From assembly GCA_028386065.3 (NCBI GenBank), contig JAKUCV010001648.1:57641-121640 (forward strand): 64,000 bases of DNA, read 5' to 3'. Origin of the DNA: Turnera subulata. Its lineage: Eukaryota; Streptophyta; Magnoliopsida; Malpighiales; Passifloraceae. Position numbers and translations under genes: made by a program. The notes beneath the pieces are model-generated. The model ran no database searches. It had not been told where the DNA came from and saw nothing but the letters and a program-made list of their open reading frames with translations. Positions 30,901 through 43,682 of this stretch are shown piece by piece (within the stretch, counting starts at the first letter, position 1; every line of letters starts with the position of its first letter).

Positions 30901-32756
30901 AGCTGCGCAAAAATGATGCAAGCTATACCTGTATTTTATAGTGACTAAGTTGGTTTGGAAAAGTCAAAAAAAACATTTAATAGTTCGTGATATCCCTATT
31001 TTAATTCCATGTAATTAATGGACCAGAAATTAGTGGAAATTCTTTCATTTTCCAAATATAGGATCCATATAAATGTCCTACTAATTAAATAATTTTGGGT
31101 ACAAGTTATTTTTTTATTGTGAGAATCTGTACAATTTTTTTTGCTCCGATAGTACGATGGCCTTTTAAAATCCTGAAATTAAAAATGGAAAGATAAAGAA
31201 GAATTAATGGATACAACATTTGTAGTATTTATTAATTCCTTTATTGCATATTTTTACTAGTTTTTTTAATGAATGTAGAATATATATCTGAATTGTTTCC
31301 CAAAACAAACCAATAATGCAAGATGTCTGCGCGATAGTTTCTTCTATAGATGGTTAGATTTTGTCCATTCCCTCCTTTAAATTCGAAATTTGATTTATTT
31401 TCTTAGTATCTATTATAAGAGAATATATGCATTAAATATGAATATCTCATAAATTATGGAATCATAGTCTCCCTTTTTAATCAAATATTTCCATTTTCAT
31501 TGGATCCCTTCGATTTATTTTAAAAATTGAAGATTCACTTAACAATCCAATCCTTGCTTATTCACTACTGGAGTGCGAAGGAGTCCAATGCCTTCTCGGT
31601 CGCGGGCCCTTGCGTTTGGCCCATAACCATTAGTTTGGATCTCAGGCCTGGTCCGTAAATCTATTTTTCTCCCCTAATTACTGCAGTAAGCATTGCCTTT
31701 GTCCGCGTTTTGAGTCTTTTGACCACAAAAAGTAATCTTCATCAACTACACATGGAATGATGGAAATTGGACAAATTGTTGATTAACTTTCGTGGTTGGT
31801 GGTTATCTTGTCTTAAATCTCTCATTGCTATCCATATCACAAGATTCACTTGAGTGTTTGAGAAGCTCCCTACTGAGTTGACAAAGTTGCTAAATAAAAC
31901 CAAGTCTTGGTTGCAAGAAATGCACTGCTAGGCTAGCTGTTCTGGTTTGAAACCTAGCAAATTTGCATTCATGAAATTTTCATAAGATGATAAACGAGCG
32001 AGAATTAGTAAATTTGGAGTCCAAAGCCTTCTCCAACTCGGGCCCAGAATGTTGGGCCACAATACGTCGTAAATGTAAAACCCTAGTTCCTAGACAAGCA
32101 CTATTGAATTGTCAGTCACCAAATCACCACCATTCTTGTTTCCTCAGCTCCACCCTCCCCTCGGCGGTAATCAATCAGAGTCTGAGTTTGAAATCCCAAT
32201 GGAAGAAATTGTAAACGTTGAATCCACAACCTTTCCTGGAAGCTGTAGATTGGAGTTGCTAGGCATTACACAATTAGAATGTTGGAATCGGTCCGTGCTT
32301 TCTCCAACCATGGTTTGATGCTGGCCGGCCAAAGTCGCCTTGTTATGCTCCGGTCTAATGGGAAAATAAACGTCTACAAAATACTTTTCCTTCCAAAAAA
32401 AAAGGTCTATAAAATACTAGTGTTATTTGATTTTGGCTACTTTTCTTTCTAACTTACAAACGTTAAAGAGATTGTACGAGATGATTAACTTTCGTTGAGC
32501 ATCATAGAAAAATCCCTTTAAGTAACCTTCATCTCAACATGAAACATCGGAACCATTGTTGATTAACTTTCGTGGTATTGTCTTAATTTCTTATTGCTAT
32601 CCATGACACAAGATCAACTTGAGAGTCATACAACCACAGAGTTGACAAAATTAGTTCCTGAAAAGATTAGTCACGGACTTGAGAGTTTCAGAATGCTAAG
32701 GGTAATGATGCCGTGACAATATGCATAATTGCTACAATAGGACAACATTGCTATCT
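27946..32756. other. Long spacer between the two BBE-like genes, with decayed duplications
   Basis: No intact gene is seen in 4.8 kb. Repeated pieces show old tandem duplication. GCATTCATGAAATTT...ACGAGCGAGA occurs near 29983 and 31962. A GATTAACTTTCGTGGT...TTGCTATCCAT piece occurs near 31780 and 32560. The motif TTTGGCCCATAA recurs near 29799 and 31616, and again near 35204 beyond gene 2. About 30258-30313 resembles an internal BBE coding piece (see below). Short frames at 28782, 29192 and 30323 have no recognisable features. Confidence 0.5.
30258..30313 (-). pseudogene. Tiny relic of a BBE-like coding sequence
   Basis: The words CAGTCACTGAACTTGAACCAA and TTGATCTTCTAAACAAGAAT match the coding strand complement of both BBE-like genes near 27190-27235 and 33590-33640, after a 6-base gap and a few changes. 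A second weaker ACTTGAACCAAC word lies near 30200. It suggests a third BBE-like gene once stood here. The match is short, so chance is not excluded. Confidence 0.45.
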
Positions 32757-34346
32757 TTATTCATGTTTGGAAAAAGGAGGAATGCTCTGTTCATTCTTAA
32801 AGAAATTCTCAGGATCTATCCTTGTCTTGACTTCCATTAATCTTTGGAAATTGCTCTTGAAATACTTGCTTCCATAAACTTTTGCTTCCTCAAAGTTAGT
32901 CTGATTGCTAGGATTGCTGCCAATATCAAGATCTCTATAGTTGAGAAATGCCTCCCTTGGATTCTTACTCACATAAGGACTCATTTTATCATACATTTCT
33001 CTCAACAAGCTTAGCTGATTGTTGGTTGCTTCAGTCCCTTCTGGTAGATTTGTGCTGTACTCAATCTTAAATAGGTAGCCTGCCCTGTGAGGGAAAGGAG
33101 TTTCGGTCTCCGAAATCTCACTCATCCTTCCTCCGTAAGGATTCCATTGCATCCACATATTGCCTAGTTTAATCATCATTTTCCATATTCTCTCCAAACC
33201 TTCCATTGGGATTACATCTCTAACAAAATCAGATTTCTTTTTGGAAGAGCTTTTCACGGGGCCAGTCCTGTTGAGTAGAACTTCAATAGGAGCTCCATTA
33301 GGAAAATGCCAGAAAACTGCTGACTCTATCCAACTCGTTTCATGGCAGTCTTTTTGCTGCAAACCCAATTCAGGGAGGTTCTTGTTCAACAAGGAAAGAA
33401 ATTTGCTACTTTTCCCTAGAAAGAGACCAATGAAAGACGCATAAACTGTCTTTTTACCTTTGCTGCTTCCATTGACAACTTGTGGCATTGCTCTTATGAA
33501 AACTTCTTTCTCTAGCTTACTAGCAACTTGTTGCCACCTATAAAGAATATGAGTCGCCCCTTGTTCCAGGGTCCTATTAATCCTGAATACAGTCACTGTT
33601 GAAGGAACTTGAACCAATTTGATCTTCCAAGCAAGAATGACTCCAAAGCTGGCTCCACCCCCTCCTCTAATAGCCCAAAACACATCTTCTCCCATGGATT
33701 TCCTGTCAAGAATGTTACCTTTGACATCAACAAGCTGAGCATCTATGATGTTATCCACAGAAAGTCCATATTTTCTGATCATGTTCCCATAACCCCCTCC
33801 ACTGAAGTGCCCACCGACACCAACAGTAGGACAAACGCCAGCAGGAAAACCATGAACTTTGCTTGCCTTGCCAATCTTGTAGTAAAGTTCACCAAGAGTT
33901 GCCCCTGACTGAACCCATGCTGTCTCGTTCACTATATCTATATCAACAGATCGAAGGTTGAACATGTCAAGTATCACAAAAGGAACGCTTGACGTATAAG
34001 AAAGACCCTCGTAATCATGGCCTCCGCTGCGGATTCTCATTTGCAGGCCACTAGACTTTGCACAAAGAACTGTTGCCTGGACATGCGACTCATGGGTGGC
34101 AGCTACTATAGCAAGCGGTTTTGGGGTTGCAGTGTTCAAGAACCTGCCGGCCTTGATGTAAGCTTGCAGGGTAGACTGAAAAGAGGAATTGGCAGCAGTA
34201 TACACAGCTTCATAGATTGGATAGGAGGGCTGGTTATAACTAGAAAGACAATGAAGAAAGTTACCAAGAACAGTATTTGCTAGTGAACCTGATGATAGCA
34301 GAAGAACTGAAAATACTAGTAGTATCACGGACGTTGATGCTTTCAT
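32757..34346 (-). CDS. Berberine-bridge-enzyme-like FAD oxidase 2
   Basis: Intronless 529-residue tandem paralogue of the gene at 26344-27945. The signal peptide ends near SLANT. Both covalent FAD anchors are kept (RSGGHDYEG and GVCPTVG), as are the GGHFSGGGYG and AIRGGGGASFGV blocks. The C-terminal VYGSKYFKSNF and VKTRIDPENFFKNEQSIPP end is also kept. Most differences from gene 1 lie between residues about 260 and 400, in the substrate-binding half (for example VFWHFPNGAPIEVLLNRTG against VFWAGSPSGTPIESLLNRTG). The two enzymes may therefore differ in substrate while keeping the flavin chemistry. Confidence 0.95.
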   Translation of the reverse strand: MKASTSVILLVFSVLLLSSGSLANTVLGNFLHCLSSYNQPSYPIYEAVYTAANSSFQSTLQAYIKAGRFLNTATPKPLAIVAATHESHVQATVLCAKSSGLQMRIRSGGHDYEGLSYTSSVPFVILDMFNLRSVDIDIVNETAWVQSGATLGELYYKIGKASKVHGFPAGVCPTVGVGGHFSGGGYGNMIRKYGLSVDNIIDAQLVDVKGNILDRKSMGEDVFWAIRGGGGASFGVILAWKIKLVQVPSTVTVFRINRTLEQGATHILYRWQQVASKLEKEVFIRAMPQVVNGSSKGKKTVYASFIGLFLGKSSKFLSLLNKNLPELGLQQKDCHETSWIESAVFWHFPNGAPIEVLLNRTGPVKSSSKKKSDFVRDVIPMEGLERIWKMMIKLGNMWMQWNPYGGRMSEISETETPFPHRAGYLFKIEYSTNLPEGTEATNNQLSLLREMYDKMSPYVSKNPREAFLNYRDLDIGSNPSNQTNFEEAKVYGSKYFKSNFQRLMEVKTRIDPENFFKNEQSIPPFSKHE

Positions 34347-36593
34347 TTTGAGTGATAATTTCTTCCCCCGCAGCCACTGTTTCCGTTTCAGTAAGGTAGC
34401 AAAAGGATATAACTGGCAATTTTGTATTGCAGATTACATGACTATAGCTTTCAGTATTAACTAGGCAGTTGAACGCAAAGAAAAGTCGTGTCCAAAAGTT
34501 TCTGCCAGCTTGTAAAAGTCCTCTGCCAATAATTGCATAATTATGTAGTATTATAGTATGGGATAAAGAATTTGTGGGGAGGAAGTAGTTTGCATATGGA
34601 AGGGTTATTGAGTATTGACTAATCGGACTGGGACCAACTTGTTGATTATATTATTGCTGGCCTAGACAAATCAAAGGTGATTCCTTGACAACTCAGAAGA
34701 TGTTGGAGGACAATTGTCTCATGTTTTTGTAATATAAGTTGGAAGTTGCAACAACAAAAAGGTTCATTGTCAACTTTTTTTAGATTGAATCTATGTTCAA
34801 GACTATATTAACCAGTACTTTTACAATTCTTTTGGAATTATGTTGGATAATTGGTAAGGTAGACAACAAACCTTCAACGTGGAAAATGGAGTAAGATCAA
34901 GGATTTCAATCATGCACATGGCATGATCTCTGATTTTTTGCAGTCTCTATTTTTTTTTTTAAGGTTCCTCCAATTTGCAGAGTTAACAGCTCAGATCAGT
35001 CGCTTCATATTCTGCAAAATGTTTCATTTAAAATTCAATTCATGCCACACGTTCCCAAAAAAATCCATTTCATGAGATAGGTATGAGTTCAAAATATACC
35101 TAAAGCCTATCTTTTCGAGAAACCCACATTAAGTTGGCATTTGTGAAAAAGTCAAGGGCCGCCATTCCTTGTTCATGGATCTTGGCCCGTCACGAGCCCA
35201 TGCCTTTGGCCCATAAATAAATATGTTTTTGGGTTTCAGGCCTGCGTCGGCTGCTGCCCTGCCTCGGGAATGTAAGAACCCTGGCTAGCTACCGGACAGG
35301 GACTATATATAATGTTTAATGTCCGAAGATGTCCAAATCCGGACATACCAGCGAGAAAAAGAAGAGCAACATGAAAGCGATCTTTCAGTGTCTTAACTCT
35401 TAAATGCATACTATAAGCTTTTCATGTACTGTCAAGGTGCCAATGCCCCGAGATTTTCTTGCATTAAAGTTTCAAAACATGTGACCATTTACTTAAATCT
35501 CTCTTCCTTCGTGGTCTGCAGTTCACGGGGCTATACTTAGCCTCTAGTATTGCTTACAAGTTGCATTTAGAGGTCATGAGAGCCCCCAACATTGCTCTCC
35601 CATCCCCCCGAGTTTGTCAACTTGGAATGTATATATATCCAGCTTGATTTTCTTGGATGGGAACATCACATTACATTCCTCCTGAGTCCTGTTGTCTTCT
35701 TTTATGTGCAAGTTTTGATTGGATTCTTTGTGGCTACCATTCAATCTTGCTTCCTTGAATATATTGTTATACATAGCAATAATTGCATGTACAGTAGACA
35801 CAGGAGGTAAGGTTCAACTACACATGATACAGGTTTGGTTCCGTTTCGCTCGTTGCCATCCATGACGCAATATAAAAGAGCTTAAACTTTGGAGAGCTCC
35901 TTACGGCGTTGCAAAGCCAATTATACCCTAGTTTTCTTCTTCTTCTTTTTTTTTTTTGTAGTGGGGGGAACAATTAAATGCCCTGCTGATACATAAAAAT
36001 CCATGTCATTTCTTTTTAGTAAATGAGTTTAACAAGTCCATTTATCGTAAACCTCAATCCATCACTGAGATTGAAAATTTCTAAGTTAACCTGAGGTTCG
36101 AGTATTGAAGCAAGCCAGGCGGGTGACAATAAAACTGGAGGTACTCGACAAAGCCCACAAACATGAGAAAATAGATAGAGAGATCATGCCTGGTGCTAGA
36201 TTTCGCCACCAAATTCCCTAGTGTTTTAAGCCAAGATTGTAACAAAGAAGTACATGGAGAAGAAGACCACAGAAGTTCCTATTTATAAATATAACTTACT
36301 GGAAGGAATAACCTTTAAAGTTCCTGTGCAAACAAATACTAATTTAGAACATACACGAAAGGAAAGTACAAAACCAGAAAAGTTTCTGGATTATAAATTA
36401 ACTGGCTGAGACGGAACTCCTTAAATGTTCCCAGCTAGAGACTAATTCAGAATTTCCCTGTCTCTTCCAATAAGCCTCGCTGTGCTGCTTACCAACCCCT
36501 GTATTCTATCAGAAAGCATATTCAAAAAAAAAAACTGTAGATGCGGAACATGGACAATCTACGGTTCTGTGTGTTGCTAACTCCATAATTATT
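34347..36593. other. Spacer between BBE-like gene 2 and the CUE gene
   Basis: I see no gene. Near 35160-35250 a GGCCCATAA-type segment resembles pieces of the BBE spacer. Near 35845-35925 a segment resembles 31820-31890 (GTTGCCATCCATGACGCAA...GAGAGCTCC). So the BBE duplication relics reach here. The last few hundred bases are probably the 3' untranslated region of the CUE gene. Confidence 0.45.
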
Positions 36594-38379
36594 TTAGAAA
36601 ACATCAGGATTGAAACGTCCGGGCAGAGTGCTACTTTGCTGGGCCTGCCTCAAATGCATTGACAATGCATAGTTGTTCACCTGGCAGCAAACCATGCCAA
36701 TACACAGTTGTTAGCATGCCGAAAAGAGTAGGCACCATTTAACTACAGTCTAGAAGCTTGGATCTTCTTACTCAAAATGCAAATCTTCATATTATAGAAG
36801 CTTTCAATAAACAAGCACAGACAAAACAGATAATTTAATTTAAAGAAGCCCTGTAAAATGTCACATTCTCACCTCAAGAGTTCTCAACTGTTCTTGATAT
36901 TGAGCAACCAGCTGCTTCAAATGCTCCAGCTCTCTGTTCTTGTCTTCAAAGTCTTTCTGACGTTCATGCTGGATAGCCACAGCTCTTTTGAGGATGGAAT
37001 TCTCTCGGATCAAAACTTCAATTTTCTCCTTCAGCATCATGTTTTCCTATCATTAAAGGAGTGTGAATAAAGTCAAAAGGTATTCAAAACAATCTAGCAG
37101 GCCATAAGATACATTTAAAACTTAACTAGTTGCTGGGAAAAACATTCCTGCAAATTGCATCTGTGCATGGCAATTCAAAGAATCAGCTACTGTAACAGGC
37201 CTAACCAACTAATACTCCCTGACCAAACAACATAAGAGGGAAGCATTCGGGTAACGTTTCAAGATCATGAAGAAGTGTGGCGTAGAACTTTCAGTAGAAA
37301 AACTATTTGACTATCCATCCTCAAGTATGAAAAAAGGATGATGTAGGCATCACAATCTTGTTTTACACTTTAGACAGGTCTGCATAGCCCCAAGGGGAAA
37401 TTAAATCATCTGGATGCAGGAAAACAACGAATTTAACAACTATTTTCTCAATACGGAAAACCATTGATAAAAAAAGCAAACAACCATCATTCGGAGAAAA
37501 AATAAATTCCCATAATCCAAACAGATATTTATCTAAATTTCTTCACATAGTCTAACAATTAGTTTCTCAAATCTAAAAAGTACACAAGAACAACTTTTTG
37601 ATGGTTAGTGTTCAAATCCGAATAACATCGACTTCAACTATCAACCATATACCGCAAAATAATACCTTTTCAAAACTCTGAGCTGACTCTTCAGCAGCAC
37701 GTGAACTGATTGATTTCTCCAAAACCTCCAGCACTCTAGATGCCCTAGCTTTGGCATCATCCACACTAGTAGCACCCATCATTTCCCTCACGAACAAGTC
37801 CACCCACTCCCGACCATCCACGGGAAGGTTACTACCCGCTGCTGCATTCTCTGAAGCAACGGGAACAACATCCCCATCATTGGCTAATGCCTCTGCTGAT
37901 TTAGTCAATCCATGGATAACACATTAACCACCACATATTGAAACAAGCACCATCTCGATTCAACAAATCAATATGACATGAGTTAGCGATACATACCTTG
38001 CTCAAAATCACCACCGACTTCTTCAGCAGATCCTGAGAACTGCTCCTGCAGGCTCCTGATGGCAGAATCCAAATCATAGCCACACTCTTGCAGCACCCTC
38101 TCAATAAGCTACAACAATATCCCATCAAAAAGTAATCAACACATCTATTTTAGACCGTTAAAATACAAAAAAAAAAAACATATCCAAAATTACCACAAAC
38201 TCAAATACCTGAGGATCGGATTCGGGGAAGATGGATTTAAGGTGAAGCAAAGAGAAGCGACCCGGCGAAGAAGAGGAAGAAGGGCTACTGCAGCGAAGCC
38301 TTTTGGTGAGAGGAGGAGAAGGAAGCTCATGCTCCTCAAAAAAATAGGATCTTTTGCTTCCACAAACCACTGCAGACAT
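36594..38379 (-). CDS. CUE-domain, coiled-coil protein (ubiquitin-system component)
   Basis: Five exons with matching phases: 38209-38379, 37997-38108, 37666-37892, 36873-37046 and 36594-36680. Together they encode 256 residues. The start is the ATG at 38377-38379. The CUE domain spans the exon 1/2 junction: LKSIFPESDPQ, then LIERVLQECGYDLDSAIRSL, with the FP and the helix-3 leucines typical of ubiquitin-binding CUE folds. Exon 3 is an acidic/Ala-rich linker followed by a helix (WVDLFVREMMGA). Exon 4 is a strong coiled coil (KEKIEVLIRENSILKRAV...). The tail ends PGRFNPDVF. This layout is that of a small conserved plant CUE protein family (I recall Arabidopsis At5g32440 as similar). It probably binds ubiquitin; the partner is unknown. 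Confidence 0.88.
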
Positions 38380-40804
38380 TTTTATTCTTCTCAAAGCAAC
38401 AAAAAACCAGAGCCCAAATAAATTAAATGAATTAAATTAAAATAAATAGACCAAAACCCTAATCTGGGTTATGGGTTTTCTTCACTCTTCAGGCTTAGAT
38501 TGATTGGGTGAAATAATTTAGGGGTTTTGATGATGGCTTTGTTGTGGTGGGTGCCCTAGAGAGGTTCCGTTTTGATTTTTCTTCCCTTGATTTTATCCGA
38601 TTTGATTTTTTTCGCGTTAATGATGTCTTGCTTTTGGTGCCGTTTGGGGGATGTTTATACATATAGCACTATGAAAAAGCGGTGGCTTTTTTAAAAAATT
38701 AAAGGAAACGTAAGCAGGCGCGTGGTGACGACGATTCCAGAAATTGGGTTTCCATAACACCTCATACGGCGCCGTTTTCTTACTGGGGGGGGATTTGTCA
38801 AGATTCTATATTATTTGGACCGGGCTTGGATTTGGATTTGGATTTTGATTTGGGTTTAAGACACCCGACAAATCCTAATCCGATTTGGCCCCGCACCAGA
38901 TTTTGTAATATGTTTTTAGTTTTTTCCTACGGTACCCGGAGTACCGGAGTTGTGCTAGGATTATCTGAAATCGATCTGAGTCACGCATCTGGTTATATAG
39001 TAGGAGAATTTTTCTCTGACTACTCTGAATTGAGAATTTTTCTCTGACTCCTCTGAATTCGACCCGAATCACGTACTTGGTTATATGGTAATGACAATAA
39101 TTTTTTCTTGTCTACACAAGAATCCACATCCAAATTTATTATTTAGTTTAATTACGGAGAAATTTGATACATATAGAGTAGTTTACCACTAATTCCTATG
39201 AAACATCGTTCACTAGTCACTTTTTTTTTTTTGGTGAAAAGTTCACTAGTCACTTACAGAATACAAGTGCTGAATCATTGCTCCATTAATGGTTATATAT
39301 TCCAATAATTTGTGTCCCATAAGAGAGCAGGGGCTAGAGTTAAAACTTAATTAAATTATAAATTTCAACTTTTTCTCCACTTTCCCTTAGTTTTTCTTGG
39401 ATTTGAAATGTGTATTCCCCAAAATCAGTGCTCTCATCAATGGTACATTCAATAAGCACACGTTTTTCTATTGGGTTGATGTCAAATAGATCCACTCCTG
39501 TAACAAATCAACCCAGTCTAAGAATTAAACAAACCTTTTAAAGTTCTCTTTTTTCTTATAAAAAAATTAAAAATAGAGATGAATTGCATGGAGATAACCT
39601 GGGATTCTCCGGAAAATATTTGCAAATTTTGTTCTCCAGTCCGAAGACTTGGGTTCCACTTCAAACGTGCACTTCTGAAATAAAAAAAAATGTTTTTTTT
39701 ATATTGTTAATTTGTAATAATTTCTTGGGGGAATAAAAGTAATACGAAATATATTGTAACTTGTAAGAGAATTAGAAAAATACAAACAAACAAAAAAAAA
39801 CAGTTTGAGAAACGCATATGTTCACTTACAATCTTTCTAGTCCTGGATGCCATTGGAATTGGTAAGAAAAACTATGGATGAATATCAACCAAGAGCAAGA
39901 AAATTTATCAGAAAAAATAATATATTGAGAGGTCGTTCCCGTTCGAGACCATTTATAAAGAGTTAAGATCGTGATATTTTCATGTATTAAATGAAAGAAA
40001 TAAAATATCATAACTAAATCAAAACGCGATTAGAATTTGAGCATGATGAGACTAGTAAACAGCTTTTATAATTCTTACATGTAAAATTTGTGAAGGGGAT
40101 CTTCACCACCATAACATTGGTATATTGTCTTCATAACCTCACTTTTTACCTTAGTCTAAAATTGTGTAATCATTCGTAAAAAGACTCAAGTCTAATTATG
40201 ATAGCTTTTTTAAAAAGCATGGAATTTTTTCGAAGGGATCTTCACCACGACATTGGTAAATTGTCTTGATATCCTCGTTTTTTTTTTTTCACTTCTTATC
40301 TCAAAACGGCATATTACGTTCAAGTTTGTATTTGTAACAACATTCAAGACCATTTTTGGCATGTTCTGATTTGTTTGCGAAACCTTGTTTTTTTTTTGAA
40401 AGATCGAAACCTTGTTTAGTATGTTTATGAAATTTTAATTCCAGATGACAACGGACGTTTATTTTCCTGGAGGTCAGTCCTTGTGGTATCAATAATTTTT
40501 ACCACAACATTGATTATATCCTGTTTCAGTCAAAATCATGAAGGCAGAGCGCTAATCTCTCCAATGCTTCACAATCTAAGGAATGGAATTAATTTCATGC
40601 ACTCATAAATCCAACTCCAAACTTTATAGAAAGAAGCAATCATGGATAGCAAACAGTTCTGTTGAAGTTTTTGATGAATACTTCTTTGACAGCAGCATGA
40701 ACTGCTGTATCCTATAACTACAATGTATAACAAAAACAACAGAGAAGATATTACCAGGTGAAGTATTGATCATCTAATCATGTTCCCAATTCACATATCA
40801 TATT
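38380..40804. other. Spacer between CUE gene and DOG1-domain gene
   Basis: The 38380-38620 part is the likely promoter and leader of the CUE gene (it has an AAACCCTAA telo-box-like word near 38454). The rest to about 40700 is AT-rich and I see no gene. The last ~100 bases are probably 3' untranslated sequence of the next gene. Confidence 0.45.
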
Positions 40805-42477
40805 TTACCGTCTCTGCTTGTATACCGATTCCAGGTCTCCAGGTATATTCAACATGCCTGTCAGGCTCTTAACCCCCAATGTCTTGCCATGAGGAGCGGT
40901 GAGTGGACCTTTTGGTAACTTCTGCTTTGCTGCAAACTGGTGAATTGCTTCTTGAATTTCAGCAAATGCTACTAAGAACTCCGCCGCCTCCATCGGGCTT
41001 AGCACCTTCTTCACCACCAACTCCAGAGCCTTATACCTGCTTTACAACTTAGCAGTCAGTAGCAGGACACATTTCAGAAGCTCAATCCAGAAACCAAAAG
41101 GAAGGACAACCTCATAGTAGATACATGCACAATATGCTCTTCATATACTTTTGTAAGCAATAGAAACAGAGTTGTATTATATCAATGTAGGAAAGAAGTA
41201 AACCTCAGTTGTTGAGCCTTGATGATGACCCTTTCAATCTTCTTGAACTCGGCCCGAATGCAATTCATCTTTTTGGCACTCCGTTGTTGATCATTCACAG
41301 AAGCAAAAGGGAGGTGAAGGATGCATGTAGCTTGAATCTCCGATATTTCCTCATCAATTATTGCCTCCTCAATGCGTATTTCATTGACAAGCTGCGAAAG
41401 AAGCCTTTCAGTGCCACTTGAGTCGGATAGATGGTAGGAGAACGAGGAGGAGGAGCGCCGCAGGCCGTGAACAAGGTCTAGAATGACAGAGGGTCTCCAG
41501 TCACCAAGCCAGGATAGAGTAGCTAGCTCATGGCGTGGGGTCCAACTAGGCATCAGGAGCTGGGCAACATCCTTGAGACTGTGTGGCATCATAGCAGTAC
41601 TGTTGTAATGAGCGTAAAAGCTATCCATCTGTTCTTTGATTAGCTTCTCCAGTTCCCACCTTGCCTTGAGCTGTTTCTCTAGCTTGGTTGCGCCAGTCTT
41701 CTGATTTTGTCTCCACAGACCATGCATTTCTGAGGACAGCTCTTCACCTGGTAAATGGTGAACCTATATGAGCTGAAGCAGCTTGCAAGTATTGCATACA
41801 ATTATGTGATTGTAGGTGCATCCTACCATCATGGGTACCGAAACAGAGTTCTAAACTATACTTTAACCAAGAAGCAGTTAGGAATAGGCATGAATCCATA
41901 ATCAGATTCATTAGCATGCAGGTCCAGCATAAAGTTCCTTGAAAAAGAGATGGAAGACCCAAATTCGTATATAGAACAGATTCCCAATCCACTGACAACA
42001 GATAATTGAATTGGTATAACTAGCAAGCAGCAACATGTAATTTCATCATTATTTCAATATCTAAGCACGACATTCAATCCTGAGGTCCTGTTATCATAAC
42101 TGAAAGAACTGCTATGAGTGAGATGACAGGTTTCTGGATTCCAATGAAAATCTTTCATGCCTAAACAATTACGCCCTTTCTACTCCTCCGTACCAAAATC
42201 CCAAAGAAAACATCGATTGAGGAGATTTCCAGATGTTTTTACATCTACCATGAAAGATTCCCAATACCCTTATGGTAAACAGAGGAAAGAAGGAATAATG
42301 AGAGAGATATCAGAAGCTTTTACCGCTTGTACTCTTTTCTCGCTTGTGAAGTATCATGCTCATGCACTGTACTTCCTCAGATTCATCAACAGCATCACCT
42401 CCGCCTCTTTCAGTGCTTTTCTTATGCAGGCCTTCATCTTCTTCATGCTTTTGTTTCTTATGGTCACTCTCTTCCAT
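40805..42477 (-). CDS. DOG1-domain protein (TGA-factor-like, no bZIP)
   Basis: Three coding exons in phase: 42324-42477, 41204-41747 and 40805-41036, giving 309 residues. The ATG at 42475-42477 lies 7 bases after a good acceptor (TTCTTGTTGCAG at 42485), so a 5' untranslated intron is likely. Residues 1 to about 60 are charged and low in complexity. The DOG1 domain follows, with KLIKEQMDSFYAHYN, LLMPSWTPRHELATLSWLGDWRPSVILDL, and, after the last intron, LELVVKKVLSPMEAAEFLVAFAEIQEAI. In TGA factors this domain follows a bZIP; here no basic leucine zipper is present. Proteins of this class include DOG1 (seed dormancy) and INP1 (pollen apertures). I cannot say which subgroup this is. Confidence 0.8.
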
Positions 42478-43682
42478 GATACGCCTGCAACAAGAATCCC
42501 TTTGGTTAGTAACAAAAAAACTTTTAGTTACTGGAGTATCTACCAAGTAGTTCACTGTAAATTCTTCCCCCATTTCCACGAAGAAAAAGAAAGCAAAGAA
42601 AGATCAAACTACTTTGCAACAGGTAAGCCAACACAAATTATCTTCTTGGCAACCAAACGGTGTAAAACACTGATTCAGGTTTGGCGTGCCGCGATCTAAT
42701 ACTGCTAACAATCTACTGGTATCAAAAAGAAAAAGAAAAAAGAGCTGGAAACACGTGACATTTACCCTTCCTTTCTTTTTTCTTGGAAACCAAACAAGGA
42801 TAGTCTAGAAGAAGCGAAAATGCAAAGGTGCTTCTTGCGTGTTTATGACGAGAAAGAAGAAGAAGAAGAGGGAGAAGGTCGTCGAGCTTACTGTAATGAA
42901 GTGGCGCGCAGTACCGCTGATGATCTCTCCATTCTTCTTGCTTTCTACTTTGAAGATGGTTGATGCCGCTTTCTTGGCTATTTTCTCCCTCTTTCCTTCT
43001 CTTTCTCTTTCTCTGGCTTGCAAGTCTTTGTAGTATTTTAGAAAGTGGACACACAACAGACAGTTGTTCGTTTAACACCGCGCGCGAAATACCGTTTCCT
43101 TTTATTTTCCTCCTACAGTTATCACTTTTCAATAAACGCTCGAGATTAAACGTCAAGTCGTTGATGGTTTTAATGGTGTAGGGCATAAACTGTTCCTCTG
43201 GGTTTTTATCTCGTAACCTTAATAGGCCTTGGGCTTCACGTGATTGTTGTTTTTCCAACTTTTAATCACTAGCAAATGCTACTCATACGATACAAGCTGA
43301 AGTGAAGGCGTGTTTTGATATAGATGGCTTGAGAAGAAGCTGAAGGGCCAAATAGCATGTTTTGGCAGTTCATATTCTTGATTTTCAAGCCATTTTATCT
43401 TAGGAGTTAGAACTTACAAATACGCGGCAGGACAAGAAAGAATCTACAAAGACATAAACCATAACTGATTAACTTCAAATATACCAGATATATATACAAT
43501 AGTCTTTAGGATGGTAACATTTAGTTAATATAATTGTACATACATTTACAAACAGCCATCAAGCGTCTTTGTTCAAGGTTTATACATTACACTAGATGTT
43601 CTGTTTTTATACATCATATTTGAGCTAAAAGCTATTAGTATTATTGACAGTTACCTGTTTTTGCAACAGTTTTAGTAGCCAA
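42478..43682. other. Upstream region of the DOG1-domain gene
   Basis: Probable 5' intron and leader. A donor-like ACA|GTAAGC lies at about 42889-42894 on the minus strand and would splice to the acceptor at 42485. The exon upstream of it is purine-rich (AGAGAAAGAGAAAGAGAAGG, about 42985-43012). A conserved site-II-type GGCCCA/TGGGCY word was not seen here. The remaining sequence to 43682 is spacer and the 3' flank of the kinase gene. Confidence 0.4.

Noticed and set aside
42805..43056. Frame reading FLKYYKDLQ... as a first coding exon of the DOG1-domain gene
   Set aside because: Its donor at about 42894 would join the acceptor at 42485 in the wrong phase for the DOG1 frame. It is more likely a purine-rich untranslated exon.
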